A stretch of DNA of 64,000 bases from contig NZ_VHIV01000008.1 in assembly GCF_006494425.1 (NCBI RefSeq), positions 95,022-159,021 on the forward strand, read 5' to 3'. Below the pieces are notes generated by a model. It had not been told where the DNA came from. It worked only from the letters and a program-made list of their open reading frames with translations, and did no database searches. This DNA is from Bacillus dicomae (GTDB lineage: Bacteria > Bacillota > Bacilli > Bacillales > Bacillaceae_G). A program made the position numbers and the translations under genes. This document shows positions 16,785 through 24,932 of this stretch, one piece after another; within the stretch, counting starts at the first letter, position 1; the number at the start of each line of letters is the position of its first letter.

Positions 16785-16818
16785 AAAAAGACCATGCTTT
16801 TTTACATGGTCTTTTTCG
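16785..16818. terminator. Terminator
   Basis: AAAAAAAGACCATG and CATGGTCTTTTT pair around a T-rich loop, downstream of the hydrolase-like gene on the minus strand. Confidence 0.85.
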
Positions 16819-16846
16819 ATTTATTTATATTTGTATTTGATTGACC

Positions 16847-17398
16847 TTAACTAAATAACGCTTTAAAGGATTCTAAAATCCCTGAAGCTTCAAATTGAAA
16901 ACTTGCCATTCCATATGAATACAGTTCATAAACAACTACAATCGTACTAATCATTAAAATCATTTTTTCCGCTATACCGTTATAGCTGTAGTAAAAAACA
17001 TGGAATCCACTTTGAAAATTTCTATTGGATAATGGCAGCAGCCACTTAATACCTTTTTTAGAGAAACTGTCTTCCACTAGATGTAGAAAGTATCCTGCAA
17101 GGATGCACATTCCATTCGTAAAGGACAATGGCGTCATTCCGACCGCAAATAAAATAGGAATCAACACAAGCACTAAACCAAATAGCGAATGTGTAATTCC
17201 TCTATGACCAAATACCGTATTCATCAAGTCTGATACTCCACGGGTTCTTCTGCCAATCCATGAATGTTGCTCATCTATATCAGGCAACAACGCCCCTAAA
17301 CTAACCGCTATCACATTCCCAACCGTAAGGTTGCCCGTTGATGCCAAGACAGGCAGGGCAACCGCTAGGCTTGTTGTAAGATGCGTTTTATACTTCAT
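16847..17398 (-). CDS. YdjM-like membrane-bound metal-dependent hydrolase
   Basis: This 183-residue membrane protein has the YdjM/DUF457 motifs: YKTHLTTSLAVALP at the start, GALLPDIDEQHSWIGRR, then FGHRGITHSLF and GYFLHLVEDSF. The conserved His and Asp residues are metal ligands in the family. Three to four TM segments are present. The role on plasmids is unclear. It belongs to the minus-strand relaxosome-side operon, 21 bp after the gene at 17420. Confidence 0.85.
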   Translation of the reverse strand: MKYKTHLTTSLAVALPVLASTGNLTVGNVIAVSLGALLPDIDEQHSWIGRRTRGVSDLMNTVFGHRGITHSLFGLVLVLIPILFAVGMTPLSFTNGMCILAGYFLHLVEDSFSKKGIKWLLPLSNRNFQSGFHVFYYSYNGIAEKMILMISTIVVVYELYSYGMASFQFEASGILESFKALFS

Positions 17399-17419
17399 TG
17401 GTTATCCCACTTTCTTATA

Positions 17420-18406
17420 TTAATAATCCCGACCAAGCATGTGTTTCATCATATAATGTTTTCTTGCCTGCTCCCTTGTTTGCAATATTTGCTGTTGTTC
17501 TTCTTCATGGACTGTATCCTTCCCAACATATCGCTTTGCAACTTCAGGGGTAGTTTTTGATTCTTGTACCACTATAGCGCCACGCTCTTTCATCACCGAA
17601 CTAACCGTTTTAGCGGATTCCATTTGAAAGACTTCTTCAGCTTCAGTTTTATGGTCATTTACAATCTCTTCTACTGGATTGAAACGAAGTTCTCCATCTT
17701 CAATCTTCTTTTCCTCCATATATCGAATAGGAGCGAGTCGTTTTTCTTCAACATCTTCGTAGCCGATTGTTGTATAATAAGCATCCTTCCTTTCTAACTC
17801 TTCAGGATTCACCTCTTCTGCCACCACATAGCCATATCCTTCAAAGTGATAAGCAGCTTCATCCTGCTGCAATGGTTTCCCTGTCGATTCACAGTAAATA
17901 ACCATATCTTCATTTACTGGATAAAGACCTTGATACTCCACATCACCATTCATGATTTCATTGTGCGATTTAGTAATCGAATGACTAATATGATTAACAG
18001 CATTGAATATAGAATCATTAAAATCAAACGCAAGACCGCTGTTTGATACATATTCAGATAGGCACTCCACTTTCACATTTTGCTGCCGATCTGTTGTTAC
18101 TTTTGCAATTGGCATATCATAAAATTCTTCTTGAATAAGTTCAGCTTCATAATACGGTTCAAGGTAATCTGCAATTTGATTGAAATTCTCCATTTCTTTT
18201 TCCGTTCCGCATCTATTTACAACAGATAATAATTCCCCTAAACTCAAACGCATATCAGGATGAATTTCTTCGATTACTCGATTGTCTTCAAACAGTTGAA
18301 TTTCGTAATTTTCCCAGTGTTTATCTAAATCAACACCTAATTTCTCTTCAATTTCTAGAGCTGTTTTTTGTTGAATAGCTGTTACTACTTCGTGGTTATC
18401 CATCAT
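17420..18406 (-). CDS. Acidic protein of the transfer region
   Basis: This 328-residue, strongly acidic soluble protein is not recognised. It reads as compact alpha/beta segments (YEIQLFEDNRVIEEIHPDMR, LEPYYEAELIQEEFYDMPIAKV), then a coiled region. The tail REQARKHYMMKHMLGRDY resembles those of the flanking toprim and ArdC-like proteins. It may be a conjugation accessory or a passenger protein moved with the DNA. Confidence 0.6.
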   Translation of the reverse strand: MMDNHEVVTAIQQKTALEIEEKLGVDLDKHWENYEIQLFEDNRVIEEIHPDMRLSLGELLSVVNRCGTEKEMENFNQIADYLEPYYEAELIQEEFYDMPIAKVTTDRQQNVKVECLSEYVSNSGLAFDFNDSIFNAVNHISHSITKSHNEIMNGDVEYQGLYPVNEDMVIYCESTGKPLQQDEAAYHFEGYGYVVAEEVNPEELERKDAYYTTIGYEDVEEKRLAPIRYMEEKKIEDGELRFNPVEEIVNDHKTEAEEVFQMESAKTVSSVMKERGAIVVQESKTTPEVAKRYVGKDTVHEEEQQQILQTREQARKHYMMKHMLGRDY

Positions 18407-18440
18407 TATTTATCTCTCCTTATTAATTAAAATCCAAAAT

Positions 18441-18467
18441 AAAAAAGAACACCTATTAAGGTGTCTT
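18441..18467. terminator. Terminator-like hairpin
   Basis: GAACACCT-att-AAGGTGTC with A and T flanks, directly after the stop of the ArdC-like gene. Confidence 0.65.
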
Positions 18468-18468
18468 C

Positions 18469-19641
18469 TTATCTCTCCATTCGTTGCATGTATGCCATAC
18501 GTGCCATTTTTCTTGCTCCTTGCTGCTTTTTAGCGGCTGCATCTTCAGTTTTTTCCGTTTTATTAGATTCAAAAAGGTCAACCTTATTCTGCTGTTTCTC
18601 AGAATGAGATTGACCTTTTATATCTCCATTATCTTGTTCCCTATTCTTTTCTCTTTCTCTTTGCAATTCAGAAATTTTCTTATCAATTGTATTTATAAAG
18701 CTACTTGCGGTTTCGTGAACACGCATAATAGATTTGTCTTTCTCTTCTATATCCTGTCCGTTTTTCGTCCATTCAGCGATATAAGGCACTGTTGCTTCGC
18801 TTGTATCCATACCGTAATGCTTACAAACAATATAAGATGTTAGCTCCGCTTCAAACTCTTCTGTAGGGACATGTTCTAATGAAGCAACCTTTTTATTGTG
18901 TAGCTTCGCATGAGCCAATTCATGGATTGCAACTGACAACTCTTTCGTCTCAGTGTTCCTTGTATTCATTACAATTTGAGCAAAAGATGAATCTGCTACT
19001 TCAACATATGCGCCATGTATAGTCCCTAATTCTTTAATCAATGCACCTTGTCCCATTGTTTTAATTTTGATGTTTTCTTTTTCAGCTAATGCCTGAATAC
19101 CAATCTTTAATAATTCTTTATTCTCGTCATTCACTTCAAAGTTGAACTGACGATTTGGGAATATTTTTGGTAGGTCTTCAGGTTTAGCATTTGTCTGCGA
19201 AACATCAAAGGCTGTTGCTTTCAAGTAATAGTTTGTTTGCTTCTCCACTTTCAACTCACCATTTTTCACTTGTTGCTTTTGTTCCGCTGTTAATTTATTT
19301 AGTGGAATTGCTAATTTTGTTTTTGGATCTCTTACAAATTCTTTTACATAAGGATGAAAAACCTTCATTGCTTTTTCACCCTTATTCACATGGAACCCTG
19401 CATCTTTAAATGTTTTAAAACTCGCACAAGCATATGCATGTGGAAATTGTGATTTAATTAACTGCATGTTTCTAGGAGAATAGTTACTAAACTTCGCCAT
19501 GAATCCAGCCAACTCAATCATGTCTTCAGTGGATTCATAGTACTTCGTGATATCCATAAGAACCTTGTCCATAATTTCTTTTGTTTCTTCTTTAATTTGC
19601 TCTTTTGTCTTAGGTGTATATTTCTTTTTCGTGTAAGTCAT
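18469..19641 (-). CDS. ArdC-like antirestriction protein with zincin domain
   Basis: The N-terminal half matches the ArdC ssDNA-binding domain (FMAKFSNYSPRNMQLIKSQF, then FKTFKDAGFHVNKGEKAMKV). The C-terminal half carries a zinc-peptidase motif in VAIHELAHAKLHNKK (H-E-x-x-H). ArdC-type proteins bind single-stranded DNA and protect incoming plasmids from restriction. The ATG at 19641 has GAGGGG upstream. The tail ARKMARMAYMQRMER is shared in style with neighbouring proteins. The gene overlaps the preceding 72-residue gene by a few bases. Confidence 0.85.
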   Translation of the reverse strand: MTYTKKKYTPKTKEQIKEETKEIMDKVLMDITKYYESTEDMIELAGFMAKFSNYSPRNMQLIKSQFPHAYACASFKTFKDAGFHVNKGEKAMKVFHPYVKEFVRDPKTKLAIPLNKLTAEQKQQVKNGELKVEKQTNYYLKATAFDVSQTNAKPEDLPKIFPNRQFNFEVNDENKELLKIGIQALAEKENIKIKTMGQGALIKELGTIHGAYVEVADSSFAQIVMNTRNTETKELSVAIHELAHAKLHNKKVASLEHVPTEEFEAELTSYIVCKHYGMDTSEATVPYIAEWTKNGQDIEEKDKSIMRVHETASSFINTIDKKISELQREREKNREQDNGDIKGQSHSEKQQNKVDLFESNKTEKTEDAAAKKQQGARKMARMAYMQRMER

Positions 19642-19856
19642 TCGCAAATTACCCCTCGTTCTTCATCATATTTTACAAATGGTAAACTATCATGTTCCGC
19701 TGCTCCGTTCATGAACTCGGCATAGGCTGCCGCTTCTTCTTCGGAAACTTTTACAATAACTTGTTTATTAAATAAATACTTACTTAGATGAACCTCATTC
19801 TTTACTTGGTCTACATGTTCAACCATATAAAAATTATTTTGAGACATATTACACAC
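19638..19856 (-). CDS. Small acidic protein
   Basis: This 72-residue protein begins MCNMSQNNFYMVEHVDQVKN and shows two to three beta strands. It is not recognised. It overlaps the ArdC-like gene start and lies 13 bp after the gene at 19870, so it is part of one operon. It may be a partner of the ArdC-like protein. Confidence 0.6.
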   Translation of the reverse strand: MCNMSQNNFYMVEHVDQVKNEVHLSKYLFNKQVIVKVSEEEAAAYAEFMNGAAEHDSLPFVKYDEERGVICE

Positions 19857-19869
19857 TACCTTTCTATTA

Positions 19870-20298
19870 TTACAGGGCTAATTTGAAGTATATTTTTTCG
19901 TAAGTTTGTTTTCCTTTGCCCCAAGTTATATTCCAATCGTCTAAAGAGCCTGAATAAACTTCTTTAAATTTTAGAATTGGATTCTCCATCGAACCCTCTA
20001 TCACAATTCCAAATCCTTTATCATATGTAGGATTACCCTCTTGTTTTTTCCACAGTTCAAATTCTGTAATTCTATATTTTTTAGCAAAATCAATAACCGT
20101 TTCCAGTATCCAGTTTTCATTTTCTTCTTCAGTCATATTCTTCTCAAAATCCACCTCAAAGCACTCACCATAATCATCATTTCTAATTAGAAAATGATTT
20201 TCTCCTTTCTTTATATTCTCTTCTATAATGCTTCTATTTTCTTCATTACGGCTAAACCTTGTACTTGATACGATGGAATAATACACTTTTTTCTCCAC
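19870..20298 (-). CDS. Hypothetical protein, 142 residues
   Basis: I place the start at the GTG at 20298 because a perfect AGGAGG lies 7 bp upstream (20306-20311). A longer frame to 20391 would run into the relaxase gene. The protein (VEKKVYYSIVSSTRFSRNEE...) is mixed alpha/beta with no known motif. It lies just downstream of the relaxase. Confidence 0.6.
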   Translation of the reverse strand: MEKKVYYSIVSSTRFSRNEENRSIIEENIKKGENHFLIRNDDYGECFEVDFEKNMTEEENENWILETVIDFAKKYRITEFELWKKQEGNPTYDKGFGIVIEGSMENPILKFKEVYSGSLDDWNITWGKGKQTYEKIYFKLAL

Positions 20299-20341
20299 TT
20301 TAAATCCTCCTATAAAGTAAGTTCTATTGGTTTCCTTTAGA

Positions 20342-21886
20342 TTAATAATCCATTTCTTGTTGTCGTGCAATTCGTTCTTGCACACGCTCATATTCTTGTT
20401 CTGCTCGCCATTTCGTTAAATCATCGTTCAACGCTGCTTCAATATTTCGTACATCCTTCTTTCGAATTAATGGCGGTTTGTATGGAGAATATGTAGTGTA
20501 CTCTCTTCTTTTTTCTAATCGCCCCCTTTCATATTTCTTTTTAATCTGTTCATTCTTTTGCTGAAATTGATACAACGGATTGTTCTCATAAGGCTTCTTA
20601 TTCTTCAATTCTTTTAATAAGGAATTACCCATACGCTTATGCATATCTTTCATTTGATTCTTTGCATAATCTTTCTCTTCCCGTTCCGATTCTCCATATA
20701 AACCCTTCTGAAAACTAGATTCTTTTTCTACAGCTTCCTTATATTCCTTAAAAATCGGATTGTCTTTCATTAACAATCCTGTCAGTTCATCAATCTTATT
20801 TCTTGTTTCATCCGGCATTCTTTTGCTGCCATATGTCCAATCTTTCTTGTTACTAGGTAATCCATCATAGATTTCTTGTAATAAAGTAACTTCCCTACTT
20901 GGTTGTTTTTCTTTTGATTGTAGATACTCCTTTTTGACTTCTTGTACTAAGTCATTTCTTAGATTCGAGATTCGACTCAACTCACTTGTACGATCTACGA
21001 GAGAGTTCGCAAAAGTTGTTTTCATGTGATCTAATGTACTTTGTTTCCTTTTCCCTTTTGGCTCATAAAAAACTTCTCCATCCATTTTCACTTTGACTAG
21101 TTTTCTTCTATTTTCTTTTTCTACTGTTCCAAAATGAATATGAATATGTTCTGTATTCCGATGAATAGATGCAAACCAAAAGCCGTTATTCTCTTCAATT
21201 TGTTCATCTTTGAATAGTTGTTCCATCATCTTATGACTTGCATTTCGAATCCGATTTTCATCTAATATATCCGTTACAGGATTATATAGTTTCTGTTCGA
21301 TTAGAAAGTCCGTATCGAATGAGATAACATCTTGATAATAAACCGAACCCTTATTTTGTGCTTTTCCCACCAGCTCTTTTATTTCATTTAAATCAGTGGA
21401 GGTAATGACATTTTTGTTTTTTGAGAAGACACCCGACAAAATTTCTTCTGCTTCTATCTTCTCCTGCATTTGTTTAGGGGACAAATCTTCTATATGTTTA
21501 GTAAGCAATGACACCTCTTCTTCATCCGTTTTGGTCATTTTCTTTTTGCTTTCTAACGCATATTTTCTCCCCATATAGCTAACATACTTTTCAAAATCAG
21601 TCGTGGTATTAAAGCTGTTCGGAGAAGTTAAAAGTACTTTTGCTTCTGCTTCTTTTTCAGATACACTCACTTTCTTTTGATTAGAATGAGGACTCCCCCT
21701 CTCCATATCAAAAGAGTCAATTGCGTTTTGCAATCGACTCAGTTCGGTTAATTCTGTATTTGTTAAGGTATGTCCCTCTTTTAAAAGTGCTTTTTGTCTC
21801 ATGCAATAATCTACATACGTTGTAAAACTCTTTTTGTTTGGAATGGTATATTGAGATGTTAATATGATACTTGGTGATTTCCCCAT
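20342..21886 (-). CDS. MobP-type relaxase
   Basis: This 514-residue relaxase starts with ILTSQYTIPNKKSFTTYVDYC and carries the metal-binding histidines in NTEHIHIHFGTVEKENRRK (HIHIH, the 3-His motif). The catalytic Tyr is probably one of those near the N-terminus (Y25 or Y28). The pattern is closest to MobP2-type relaxases of Firmicutes. It would nick oriT and pilot the strand. Downstream helical segments are rich in Lys and Glu. Two small DNA-binding genes and the putative oriT lie just upstream. Confidence 0.85.
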   Translation of the reverse strand: MGKSPSIILTSQYTIPNKKSFTTYVDYCMRQKALLKEGHTLTNTELTELSRLQNAIDSFDMERGSPHSNQKKVSVSEKEAEAKVLLTSPNSFNTTTDFEKYVSYMGRKYALESKKKMTKTDEEEVSLLTKHIEDLSPKQMQEKIEAEEILSGVFSKNKNVITSTDLNEIKELVGKAQNKGSVYYQDVISFDTDFLIEQKLYNPVTDILDENRIRNASHKMMEQLFKDEQIEENNGFWFASIHRNTEHIHIHFGTVEKENRRKLVKVKMDGEVFYEPKGKRKQSTLDHMKTTFANSLVDRTSELSRISNLRNDLVQEVKKEYLQSKEKQPSREVTLLQEIYDGLPSNKKDWTYGSKRMPDETRNKIDELTGLLMKDNPIFKEYKEAVEKESSFQKGLYGESEREEKDYAKNQMKDMHKRMGNSLLKELKNKKPYENNPLYQFQQKNEQIKKKYERGRLEKRREYTTYSPYKPPLIRKKDVRNIEAALNDDLTKWRAEQEYERVQERIARQQEMDY

Positions 21887-21904
21887 ACCTTATTCTCCTT
21901 CAAG

Positions 21905-22510
21905 TTATTCTAATTCTTTTCGTCTATGTTCGGGAATTTGTTCCCACTCTATTTCCTCATACATGATCTTTCCTATTCTAGAGATTTCCTTATGTGGTTT
22001 ACCTTTTAACATAACAATTTTCACATCATCCGTAATCATCGGTAATGTTTTTCTCACAAATGATGGTGTTTCAACCTGACTCTGTATACGCTCTTGCTCT
22101 TGCACGTTTTCTACTATTGGTTCACATTTAACAGTTCGAGAAAACTTCCCTTCCGATTTCTTTGTAACAGAAGAAGCAATTTTATTTTTAACTTCCTGCT
22201 CCAATTCTTCTAAACTTAAATCGCTTCCTGATCGTGCGATAAGTTCCATGTTTAACTTAATTAATATATCCATTTGTTGTTTCATTGTATTAACGGATTG
22301 CGTTAAACCTTTCACTTCTTTTTTCAAAATTGATACATCATCCTTGCCTTTCCCTCCCCTCATTTCCTCATCTAATAGCACGATACCGTGTCGTAAGGCT
22401 TCCGCTTCAGTCGAATACTCAGGGTACTGCTTCATAAAGTCTTTGATTATATCTTTATGTATCCTATTCCCACGAAAACGGAACATTTCTTCAAAACCTA
22501 CTCTAGACAT
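21905..22510 (-). CDS. Relaxosome accessory protein (possible RHH fold)
   Basis: In this 201-residue protein, the N-terminal ~45 residues (FRFRGNRIHKDIIKDFMKQYPEYSTEAEALRHGI) have the strand-helix-helix look of a ribbon-helix-helix protein. A coiled coil (about 60-100) and a disordered basic tail follow. It lies 19 bp upstream of the relaxase gene. It probably binds oriT and recruits the relaxase. The fold is inferred. Confidence 0.6.
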   Translation of the reverse strand: MSRVGFEEMFRFRGNRIHKDIIKDFMKQYPEYSTEAEALRHGIVLLDEEMRGGKGKDDVSILKKEVKGLTQSVNTMKQQMDILIKLNMELIARSGSDLSLEELEQEVKNKIASSVTKKSEGKFSRTVKCEPIVENVQEQERIQSQVETPSFVRKTLPMITDDVKIVMLKGKPHKEISRIGKIMYEEIEWEQIPEHRRKELE

Positions 22511-22523
22511 TCCTTTTCAGCTC

Positions 22524-22805
22524 CTATTCTCTTTGTCCTATCAATCTAATGAATTCGTTTGTAACATCTATATACTCTTGCAATTTATTCTCTTGTCTTT
22601 CTAATGACACGCTAACATTGCTGACTGCTTCATCAAACTTATCTTGTTTAAACTGAAGCAAAGAATGTTCTACATCGTTTTGAATGAGACTTCTCAAGTA
22701 TTCTGCACGAGTATACTTTCTCTTCAATTTCATACTTAGTAATTCACACCTCTTATCAATATCTTTTATATATTTAGGATCAATACCTCTTAACAAGATG
22801 TCCAT
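22524..22805 (-). CDS. Small oriT-binding protein candidate (RHH-like)
   Basis: This 93-residue protein begins with a strand (MDILLRGIDPKYIKDID), then CELLSMKLKRKYTRAEYLRSLI, typical of NikA/MobC-like RHH domains. A coiled-coil tail follows. It is the first gene after the putative oriT and is co-transcribed with the next accessory gene and the relaxase. Confidence 0.65.
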   Translation of the reverse strand: MDILLRGIDPKYIKDIDKRCELLSMKLKRKYTRAEYLRSLIQNDVEHSLLQFKQDKFDEAVSNVSVSLERQENKLQEYIDVTNEFIRLIGQRE

Positions 22806-22879
22806 GTTATTACTTCCTTTCTGCTAAATGCATAACTAGAATAGTCGCATTTCCTCCTTTCTAGTTAAGAACTAAAGAC

Positions 22880-23070
22880 AGTGATTAAAAGAGCATAAGG
22901 AAACCTGATATCACTTTGTAAACAAAGTGCTTAGATAGGCTGTGCCTATCAGGTTTCTATAGATTCTTCCTTGATATCTCCTTAACCCCCTTTGTGGGTC
23001 GCTTTGTGTCCTTTAAAAGCCTATTTGTGGGTTGCTTTGTTCCCTTTGTGGTACGTTTTGTGTCCGTTTA
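22880..23070. other. Putative origin of transfer (oriT)
   Basis: The gene-free stretch between relaxosome genes and channel genes holds a large structure. AAACCTGATA (22901-22910) pairs with TATCAGGTTT (22947-22956). Inside lie CACTTTGT-AA-ACAAAGTG and GATAGGC-TGT-GCCTATC. Three direct repeats of TTTGTGGGTCGCTTTGTGTCC type follow (22991, 23024, 23045). Inverted repeats plus iterons beside the relaxase gene are typical of oriT. The nic site cannot be named from sequence alone. Confidence 0.65.
22991..23065. repeat. Three 21-bp direct repeats in the oriT region
   Basis: TTTGTGGGTCGCTTTGTGTCC (22991-23011), TTTGTGGGTTGCTTTGTTCCC (23024-23044) and TTTGTGGTACGTTTTGTGTCC (23045-23065). They are likely binding sites for the accessory proteins or the relaxase. 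Confidence 0.75.
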
Positions 23071-23083
23071 AAATGCACCTTTT

Positions 23084-23941
23084 TTATATTGTTTTTTTCT
23101 TTTCACTCAACAATTGAATCTTCTTTTCTTTCATTTTGATGTCTTCTTTTAACACATCAATTTCCTTTTGATGATTGTTAATATTAGACTCATTTGAATT
23201 GATTGTGTTTTTCGTTTTCACTTTTTCGCCCTCTGTTTGGTACTCCATTTCCTTAGTTAATTGTTCATTTTTGATTTTTAATTGCTTCATAGCTGAAGCT
23301 TTATCCTCCATTTTCTTCTCTATTTCTTTTATTTCTTTTCTCAATGCCTGTTGCGAAAATGCAAGATATTCTCTTTCATAGAAATCTTTCGATTCCTTTT
23401 TCAGCTCTCTGTTAATCAGTTTTTCATTTTCTAACACGTACATTTTCATGCTTCGTTCCTTTAGATCATCAGCATCATTTTGTAACTCAGGGTGAATATA
23501 TTCAGGCTTCACAACTGAAGATACAACACCAAATTCTTCAGGAACATTTTCACTAATCACCACAATGTAGTTATCACTTGCTCGATAAACTTTCGTTTTC
23601 ACGCTGTTATCTTTTTGTTTAATGTACTTATTCTCTACTTTGTATTTCATGTTACTTAGAATTTGTGAGTCGTTATCTGCCCTTAACTCATAATCAATTC
23701 GTAACGTTTGATTGTCGGGATTGTATTCTTTTTTCGCAACTGCAATCTTCACCGTGGAGGACAAGCTTTGATACTCACCTATTTTCATTTCTTCAAATTT
23801 GTATGTCGCTCCACTAAAAACAGGGGAAATACAAAGTACAAAAAACATTGTGACGAAACTTCCTAAGGTAAATAAATAGGCTTTTCTTTTCGTATTTGCA
23901 GGCTTTCTGCCTTCCTTATTCATCCCAAATTTAAAATTCAT
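23084..23941 (-). CDS. Membrane-anchored coiled-coil protein
   Basis: This 285-residue protein has a single N-terminal TM segment (about 22-42), then an extracellular beta-rich domain (residues 50-150). The C-terminus is a long coiled coil (about 195-285). It overlaps the next upstream gene by ATGA. Topology suggests a surface or channel-associated component of the mating apparatus. No family is recognised. Confidence 0.6.
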   Translation of the reverse strand: MNFKFGMNKEGRKPANTKRKAYLFTLGSFVTMFFVLCISPVFSGATYKFEEMKIGEYQSLSSTVKIAVAKKEYNPDNQTLRIDYELRADNDSQILSNMKYKVENKYIKQKDNSVKTKVYRASDNYIVVISENVPEEFGVVSSVVKPEYIHPELQNDADDLKERSMKMYVLENEKLINRELKKESKDFYEREYLAFSQQALRKEIKEIEKKMEDKASAMKQLKIKNEQLTKEMEYQTEGEKVKTKNTINSNESNINNHQKEIDVLKEDIKMKEKKIQLLSEKKKTI

Positions 23942-24213
23942 TTTGTTGTTGCTCCTTTCACATTTACTACACTCACTTGTGCGTGAATGTTTTCCAGTTT
24001 ACAGTTTGTATACTTTTCTTTTCCATTAACACTAGGCTGATATTCTCGTACAATGAGCCATTCCACTTTTTCACCAAAGTTATAATCAAACCATGTAATC
24101 GGTATTTCGATGAATTTATCTTTTCGAACCCCCTTCTTCTTCCTAAGACTTAAAATTAAATACTTCCCTTCTTTTGCATAATCATGATTGGGTTTTAGTT
24201 CACTCAAAAGCAT
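23938..24213 (-). CDS. Small protein of the transfer operon
   Basis: This 91-residue, mostly beta protein (KYLILSLRKKKGVRKDKFIEI, WLIVREYQPSVNGKE) has no TM segment. Its stop overlaps the start of the coiled-coil protein gene, so they are translated together. Not recognised. Confidence 0.55.
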   Translation of the reverse strand: MLLSELKPNHDYAKEGKYLILSLRKKKGVRKDKFIEIPITWFDYNFGEKVEWLIVREYQPSVNGKEKYTNCKLENIHAQVSVVNVKGATTK

Positions 24214-24243
24214 GATGTTACCCCTTCCTGTTAGATTTATTTG

Positions 24244-24288
24244 TTAAACGAAAAGCCCCATACTAGTTAGTAAGGGGCTTTTCGTTTA
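24244..24288. terminator. Terminator
   Basis: AAACGAAAAGCCCC and GGGGCTTTTCGTTT form a 14-bp stem. It separates the channel operon from the relaxosome-side genes on the minus strand. Confidence 0.88.
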
Positions 24289-24301
24289 CATCATTTTCTA
24301 T

Positions 24302-24910
24302 TCATCGTTTCGCTGGATATGGATTATACTCTACAACTTTAATTTCTTCTCCTTGCTTTTCTAGCGTTATCTTTACAACACTGTTGATCGTTGTTTTTTT
24401 ATTTTCTAATCCCTCAATTGTGTACTCCACATCAAGTAAAGCCGTACATTTCTTAGAAATATCACCTTCTGAATTAATGTATATCGCAGCCTTATTTACA
24501 TGTGATTTGAAGTTTGGATCGCCTAAATCGTCTGTATTAGGTGCTACTACATCTACTACCTTTTTGTCCGTTATTTTTAACAAGTTGTTTCGTCTTTCGC
24601 CTTTATTTTGTACCGAATAATCTAAATAAGCATGTACGAATTGATTTGCAACATCTCTATATTTGTTTTGTAAATCTACTGTTGGATTACTTTCTTTTTT
24701 ATTTTCGTCCGCTGCACCCTCATTTACTTTTTTATTTCCCTGCTCCAACTTCACTTTTAAATCTCCGATTTGCTTTTCTTTTTCTGCTACAGTCACATGA
24801 TGTTTTTTATCCTTCTTTTCAAATTCTTTCTTTGTGCTATAACTCAGTATTCCGTTAAAAGCCAGTGATAAAATCAACACTACACCTAAAATCTTTGATA
24901 GATTATTCAT
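24302..24910 (-). CDS. VirB8-like conjugation protein (tentative)
   Basis: This 202-residue protein has an N-terminal TM anchor (about 5-24), a charged coiled linker, then a C-terminal ~110-residue domain (YRDVANQFVHAYLDYSVQNKG... VEYTIEGLENKKTTINSVVKITLEKQ). One helix bundle followed by a curved sheet is the NTF2-like plan of VirB8/TcpC proteins. It follows the VirB1-like gene by about 20 bp. The assignment rests on topology and context. Confidence 0.55.
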   Translation of the reverse strand: MNNLSKILGVVLILSLAFNGILSYSTKKEFEKKDKKHHVTVAEKEKQIGDLKVKLEQGNKKVNEGAADENKKESNPTVDLQNKYRDVANQFVHAYLDYSVQNKGERRNNLLKITDKKVVDVVAPNTDDLGDPNFKSHVNKAAIYINSEGDISKKCTALLDVEYTIEGLENKKTTINSVVKITLEKQGEEIKVVEYNPYPAKR

Positions 24911-24932
24911 TTATTTTGCACCCATTTCTTTT

